The notes under the pieces: model-generated
Told to the model about the DNA's origin: nothing
Databases searched by the model: none
Seen by the model: the letters and a program-made list of their open reading frames with translations, nothing else
Source: Comamonas testosteroni TK102
GTDB taxonomy: Bacteria > Pseudomonadota > Gammaproteobacteria > Burkholderiales > Burkholderiaceae_C
Assembly (NCBI RefSeq): GCF_000739375.1
Contig: NZ_CP006704.1
Location: 3,534,001-3,598,000 of the forward strand
Reading direction: 5' to 3'
Length of the DNA stretch: 64,000 nt
Position numbers and translations under genes: made by a program
Shown here: positions 60,330 through 64,000 of the stretch, piece after piece
How positions within the stretch are numbered: the stretch's first letter is position 1
How the letters are laid out: the number at the start of each line of letters is the position of its first letter

Positions 60330-62717
60330 CTACTGCGGCAGGGCATAGGCGATCACATAGTCACCGCGCTTGGGCGACTGGCGTGCGCCACCGGCGGTGA
60401 TCACCACATACTGCCTGCCGGTTCTGGGCGAGACATAGCTCATCGGCCCTCCCTGGCTGCCCACGGGCAGGCGCGAGCGCCAGATCTCCTTGCCGTTGGC
60501 GCTGTCGAAGGCACGCAGATAGAAGTCCTGCGTGCCTGCGAAGAACACCAGCCCCGACTTGGTGACCATGGAAGGCCCCAGCGTGGGCATGCCGATGGGA
60601 ATCGTCAGCCACATGGGAATGCCCAGAGGACCGGTATCGCGCACCGTGCCCACGGGCACCTGCCACTTGATCTGGCGCGATTTCAGATCCACGGCCGTCA
60701 TGGTGCCGAAAGGCGGCTTCTGGCAGGGAATGCCCAGCGGCGACAGAAAGCGCTGGCGCATGGCACCAAACGGCGTGCCTTCCTGGGGCACGGCCCCCAT
60801 CTCGATACCGCTGGCGCCGGGCTTCATATCGGCGCGTGCAATCATGTAATTCGCCAGGCCCAGACGCATATCGTTGACGAACATGGTCTGGGTGATCGGG
60901 TCTATGGAGACGCCGCCCCAGTTCATGCCGCCCAGCGAGCCCGGGAACTGCAGTGTCGGCCCCATGCCCGGCGGCGTGAACACGCCCTGATGATCCATGT
61001 CCTTGAAGGCAATCCGGCAAAGCAGCTGGTCGAAGGGCGTGGCGCCCCACATGTCCGACTCCTTCAGGGTCTGGTTGCCGATATTGGGCATGCCCGTGGA
61101 ATGCGGCTGGGTCGGCGCATAGCGCTCGCCGGGTACATGGCCTTGCGGCACGGGCAGCTCCTGCACCTCTGCCAGAGGCTCGCCGGTCTCGCGGTTGAGC
61201 ATGAAGATCATGCCCTGCTTGGTCACCTGCAGCAGCGCGGGGTCCACCCCGCCCTGGGCATTGGTCACATCGACCAGAGCGGGCTGGGACGGAATGTCGA
61301 AGTCCCACAGATCGTGGTGCACGGTCTGGTAGAGCCAGCGCGGCTTGCCGGTCCTGATGTCCATGGCCACGATGGCGGAGCTGTTCTTCTCCATCTCCGG
61401 CGTGCGCTGGGCCGCATAGAAGTCCGGCGTCGCATTGCCCGTACCCAGATAGGCCAGGCCCAGTCTGGCGTCATAGGACATGCCGCCCCAGACATTGGGC
61501 GAGTTGCGCGTATAGGTCTGCCCCTGCGGCGGCTGCCCGGTGATGCCGGCATTGCCCGGGTCCCAGGCCCAGACCAGCTTGCCGCTGAGCACATCAAAAG
61601 CGCGCACCACGCCCGATGGCTCGTCGGTCGAGAAATTGTCGGCCACGCGGCCGCCCACGATCACCAGGTTCTCGGCCACCAGCGGTGCCGAGGTCTGCTG
61701 ATACCAGCCCTGCTTGACCTCACCCATGCCCTGGGTCAGATCCACCACACCGTCCTTGCCAAAGTCGGTGCATGGCTTGCCCGAATCGGGATCGAGCGCG
61801 ATCAATCGCGCATCGATGGTGGGCAGAAACAGCCGGCGTCGGCAGCCCGGTGCGACATCACCGGACCTGCCGGACGCGCCCGACGCCCTGAGCGCGGCCT
61901 CGTTGCCGTCAAAGTAGGCCAGGCCCCGGCAGCGCTGCCAGTTGGGCGACTTGGCCTCGGGGTCGAATTTCCACTTCTCCTCGCCCGTGTCCACATCCAG
62001 CGCCAGCACCTTGCCGTAGGCCGTGCAGACATACAGGCGGTCCCCGATCTGCTGCGGCGTGTTCTGGTCTTCGGCGCCCGAGCCGGTGCTCTGGGGCACA
62101 TCGCCGGTGCGTGCCGTCCAGGCCACGGCCAGCTTGTCGACGTTGTTGCGGCTGATCTGCTCGACGGCCGCAAAGCGCTGGCCTGCGGGTCCCTGTCCCC
62201 AGTCGGTCCAGTCCGAGGCCTTGATCTCCATGGAGCCGAGCGATGGCAGCTCGGTGACCTCGGGGGCGATCACTCCCTTGGGCGAGAAGGCGCTGACGGC
62301 TGTCGCGACGATGGCCAGGCCCAGCACCACCACCGACACTGCGGCGCCCAGGCGGCCATAGTCGTTCATGACCAGCTTGCCCGCTTCAAGCTGTGCATAG
62401 CCCAGGGCCACCAGCAGGCCCAGCACGGCAAACACCATCAGGCGCGAAACCAGCGGCCAGAACTCCCAGCCTGCATCCCACCAGGCCCATACCAGGGTCA
62501 GCACAAAGGCCAGCGCATAGAGATGGGCACCGGCTCTGCGCCGCGCCAGCAGCAATGCCGCCGAGACCAGCAGCGCCAGCCCCATCAACACAAAGTACCA
62601 GCTGCCTCCCTTGCCGAGCAGAATGCCGCCGCCTATGGTCATGTACAGACCCATCAGCAGCATCAGCAGCCCCACCACAAGCCAGTACCAGCGCCCGTCA
62701 TTGGATGAAGGAGCCAT
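60330..62717 (-). CDS. Membrane-bound PQQ-dependent dehydrogenase (glucose/quinate dehydrogenase family)
   Basis: A 795-residue quinoprotein. Residues of about 10-145 form five membrane helices (WYWLVVGLLMLLMGLYMTIG and on). The periplasmic eight-bladed propeller from about 165 has WTDWGQGPAGQRFAAVEQIS, NTPQQIGDRLYVCTAYGKVL, PNVWGGMSYDARLGLAYLGT and HHDLWDFDIPSQPALVDV, typical of mGDH/QuiA. It oxidises a sugar or cyclic polyol at the outer face and passes electrons to ubiquinone. No PQQ synthesis genes are in the window. A strain without pqq genes would make apo-enzyme. Glucose versus quinate cannot be settled by eye. Confidence 0.93.
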   Translation of the reverse strand: MAPSSNDGRWYWLVVGLLMLLMGLYMTIGGGILLGKGGSWYFVLMGLALLVSAALLLARRRAGAHLYALAFVLTLVWAWWDAGWEFWPLVSRLMVFAVLGLLVALGYAQLEAGKLVMNDYGRLGAAVSVVVLGLAIVATAVSAFSPKGVIAPEVTELPSLGSMEIKASDWTDWGQGPAGQRFAAVEQISRNNVDKLAVAWTARTGDVPQSTGSGAEDQNTPQQIGDRLYVCTAYGKVLALDVDTGEEKWKFDPEAKSPNWQRCRGLAYFDGNEAALRASGASGRSGDVAPGCRRRLFLPTIDARLIALDPDSGKPCTDFGKDGVVDLTQGMGEVKQGWYQQTSAPLVAENLVIVGGRVADNFSTDEPSGVVRAFDVLSGKLVWAWDPGNAGITGQPPQGQTYTRNSPNVWGGMSYDARLGLAYLGTGNATPDFYAAQRTPEMEKNSSAIVAMDIRTGKPRWLYQTVHHDLWDFDIPSQPALVDVTNAQGGVDPALLQVTKQGMIFMLNRETGEPLAEVQELPVPQGHVPGERYAPTQPHSTGMPNIGNQTLKESDMWGATPFDQLLCRIAFKDMDHQGVFTPPGMGPTLQFPGSLGGMNWGGVSIDPITQTMFVNDMRLGLANYMIARADMKPGASGIEMGAVPQEGTPFGAMRQRFLSPLGIPCQKPPFGTMTAVDLKSRQIKWQVPVGTVRDTGPLGIPMWLTIPIGMPTLGPSMVTKSGLVFFAGTQDFYLRAFDSANGKEIWRSRLPVGSQGGPMSYVSPRTGRQYVVITAGGARQSPKRGDYVIAYALPQ

Positions 62718-62836
62718 AGCCTCACCTGAAATTAATTGCCATTTGTGTATTGCACGCCTTAACGCCGATACACATCGACATACTTTCGAGGGTTTGCACG
62801 CCAGCCTCAGGACTACAAGCGACAGGTCTCGGGCGC

Positions 62837-62867
62837 AAAAAAAGCCGCACCGTAGGGACGGTGCGGC
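62837..62867 (-). terminator. Terminator of icd
   Basis: On the minus strand GCCGCACCGT pairs with ACGGTGCGGC around a 4-base loop, followed by seven T. Confidence 0.92.
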
Positions 62868-62920
62868 CGCTCAGATCGCAGTGCCGGCAACTATTGCAGC
62901 TGCCGGGCAGGCAGCGCAGC

Positions 62921-64000
62921 TCAGTCCATCATCGAGATCACCACATCCCCGAAGCCCGAGCAGGACACCTGGGTCGCACCGTCCATCAGACGGGCGAAGT
63001 CATAGGTCACGTGCTTGCTCTGAATGGCTTTTTCCAGCGACTCGACGATCAGGTCCGCAGCCTCGCGCCAGCCGATGTGGCGCAGCATCATCTCGGCACA
63101 CAGAATCATGGAGCCCGGATTCACATAATCCTTGCCCGCATAGCGCGGCGCCGTGCCGTGGGTGGCTTCGAAGCAGGCAATGCTCTCCGAGAGGTTGGCA
63201 CCGGGAGCAATGCCGATGCCGCCCACCTGCGCGGCCAGCGCATCGGAGATGTAGTCGCCATTGAGGTTGAGCGTGGCCACCACCGAATACTCGGCCGGAC
63301 GCATCAGAATCTGCTGCAAAAAGGCGTCGGTGATCGAGTCCTTGATGATGATGTCCTTGCCCGTCTTCGGGTGCTTGATGCGGCACCAGGGGCCGCCGTC
63401 GATCAGCTCGGCACCGAACTCCCGCTGCGCCAGCGCGTAACCCCAGTCACGGAAAGCGCCTTCCGTGTACTTCATGATGTTGCCCTTGTGAACCAGGGTC
63501 ACGCTGGGCTTGTTGTTGTCGATGGCGTACTGGATGGCCTTGCGCACCAGGCGCTCCGTGCCCTCGCGCGAGACGGGCTTGATGCCGATGCCCGAGGTTT
63601 CGGGAAAGCGGATCTTGTTGGCGCCCATTTCCTTGGCCAGGAAGTCGATGAGCTTCTTCGCCTTCTCGCTGCCGGCCGCGTATTCGATGCCCGCGTAGAT
63701 GTCCTCCGAGTTCTCGCGGAAGATCACCATATTCGTCTTCTCGGGCTCCTTGAGTGGCGAAGGCACGCCCTTGAAGTACTGCACGGGGCGCAGGCAGACA
63801 TACAGGTCCAGTTCCTGGCGCAGCGCCACGTTCAGCGAACGGATGCCGCCGCCCACGGGCGTGGTCAGCGGGCCCTTGATGGACACGGCATAGTCGCGCA
63901 CGGCGGCCACGGTTTCCTCGGGCAGCCAGACATCGGGGCCGTAGATGCGCGTGGCCTTCTCGCCTGCATACACCTCCATCCAGGCGATCTTGCGCTGGCT
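62921..64000 (-). CDS. icd: NADP-dependent isocitrate dehydrogenase, 5' end outside window
   Basis: 360 residues of an isocitrate dehydrogenase, open to the window edge (upstream codons SQRKIAW continue in frame before MEVYAGEKA). [98 protein letters not shown] and [20 protein letters not shown] are signatures of the dimeric E. coli-type enzyme. It converts isocitrate to 2-oxoglutarate. A terminator follows the stop. Only about 58 residues of the N-terminus are missing. Confidence 0.97.
   Translation of the reverse strand, partial: SQRKIAWMEVYAGEKATRIYGPDVWLPEETVAAVRDYAVSIKGPLTTPVGGGIRSLNVALRQELDLYVCLRPVQYFKGVPSPLKEPEKTNMVIFRENSEDIYAGIEYAAGSEKAKKLIDFLAKEMGANKIRFPETSGIGIKPVSREGTERLVRKAIQYAIDNNKPSVTLVHKGNIMKYTEGAFRDWGYALAQREFGAELIDGGPWCRIKHPKTGKDIIIKDSITDAFLQQILMRPAEYSVVATLNLNGDYISDALAAQVGGIGIAPGANLSESIACFEATHGTAPRYAGKDYVNPGSMILCAEMMLRHIGWREAADLIVESLEKAIQSKHVTYDFARLMDGATQVSCSGFGDVVISMMD

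Noticed and set aside
60990..62708. 572-codon plus-strand open frame opposite the PQQ dehydrogenase
   Set aside because: Same antisense effect; no recognisable product.
1..64000. CRISPR arrays, rRNA genes and intact insertion sequences
   Set aside because: No regularly spaced repeats, rRNA sequence or transposase gene with terminal repeats was seen.

Overview
The window looks like a chromosomal segment of a beta-proteobacterium of the Comamonadaceae, most likely Comamonas or a close relative. The grounds are high-GC housekeeping genes, three orphan Bug/TctC solute-binding proteins, a gentisate cluster, a selD/selU pair, a membrane PQQ dehydrogenase, and short intergenic repeats of a type I associate with this family. 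The assignment rests on gene content and general protein resemblance, not on a search. No rRNA, CRISPR array or intact insertion sequence is visible. One tRNA gene (Gln, anticodon TTG) is present.

Layout. (1) 1-2035: edge of an integrated element, with a tyrosine integrase and an overlapping YhcG/DUF1016 nuclease cut by the window edge. (2) 2537-6482: a plus-strand operon of a Bug binding protein, a two-subunit CoA-transferase, a DUF35 zinc-ribbon protein and a thiolase-like enzyme that lacks the usual cysteine. (3) 6678-27076: one long minus-strand ABC-transporter-dependent capsule locus, in transcription order kpsM, kpsT, kpsE, kpsD, an 1147-residue fused glycosyltransferase, pseB, pseC, pseF, pseG, pseH, pseI, kpsC, kpsS, a membrane alpha/beta-hydrolase-like protein, a cytochrome P450 and a small membrane protein. 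The AT-rich middle (about 13.4-22.6 kb) is the probable serotype cassette for CMP-pseudaminic acid and polymer assembly. kpsE and pseH each carry one in-frame TAG. (4) 27606-30554: selD, an Lrp-type regulator, tRNA-Gln and ybjQ. (5) 30825-36332: LysR and MarR regulators and a gentisate ring-cleavage operon (dioxygenase, fumarylpyruvate hydrolase, maleylpyruvate isomerase, Bug protein). (6) 36717-43745: a valine/isobutyrate catabolic group (mmsA, acyl-CoA dehydrogenase, mmsB) interleaved with two LprI-like secreted proteins, a TfoX-like protein, a DUF488 protein and a small cupin. (7) 44017-46661: a saccharopine-dehydrogenase-like protein and a frameshifted ALDH7-type dehydrogenase, suggesting lysine/aminoadipate catabolism. 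(8) 46719-52506: LysR, a repeat-rich 0.97-kb intergenic element, then a Bug / class III CoA-transferase / cupin / acyl-CoA dehydrogenase group. (9) 52968-64000: small cupin, lipoprotein, MocR regulator divergent from a LysE exporter, GNAT, selU, a frameshifted retropepsin-like protease, a DsbA-family protein, PQQ dehydrogenase and the 3' part of icd.

How it fits together. The capsule locus contains transport (KpsMTED), the enzymes for a beta-Kdo linker on a lipid anchor (KpsC, KpsS), a nucleotide-activated nonulosonic acid pathway (Pse) and a single large fused transferase that is the obvious polymerase candidate. The trailing P450 / hydrolase pair is translationally coupled and could act on the capsule lipid anchor; that is inference. 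Two amber codons in this operon and two homopolymer frameshifts elsewhere could be real decay or sequence errors, and reads would decide.
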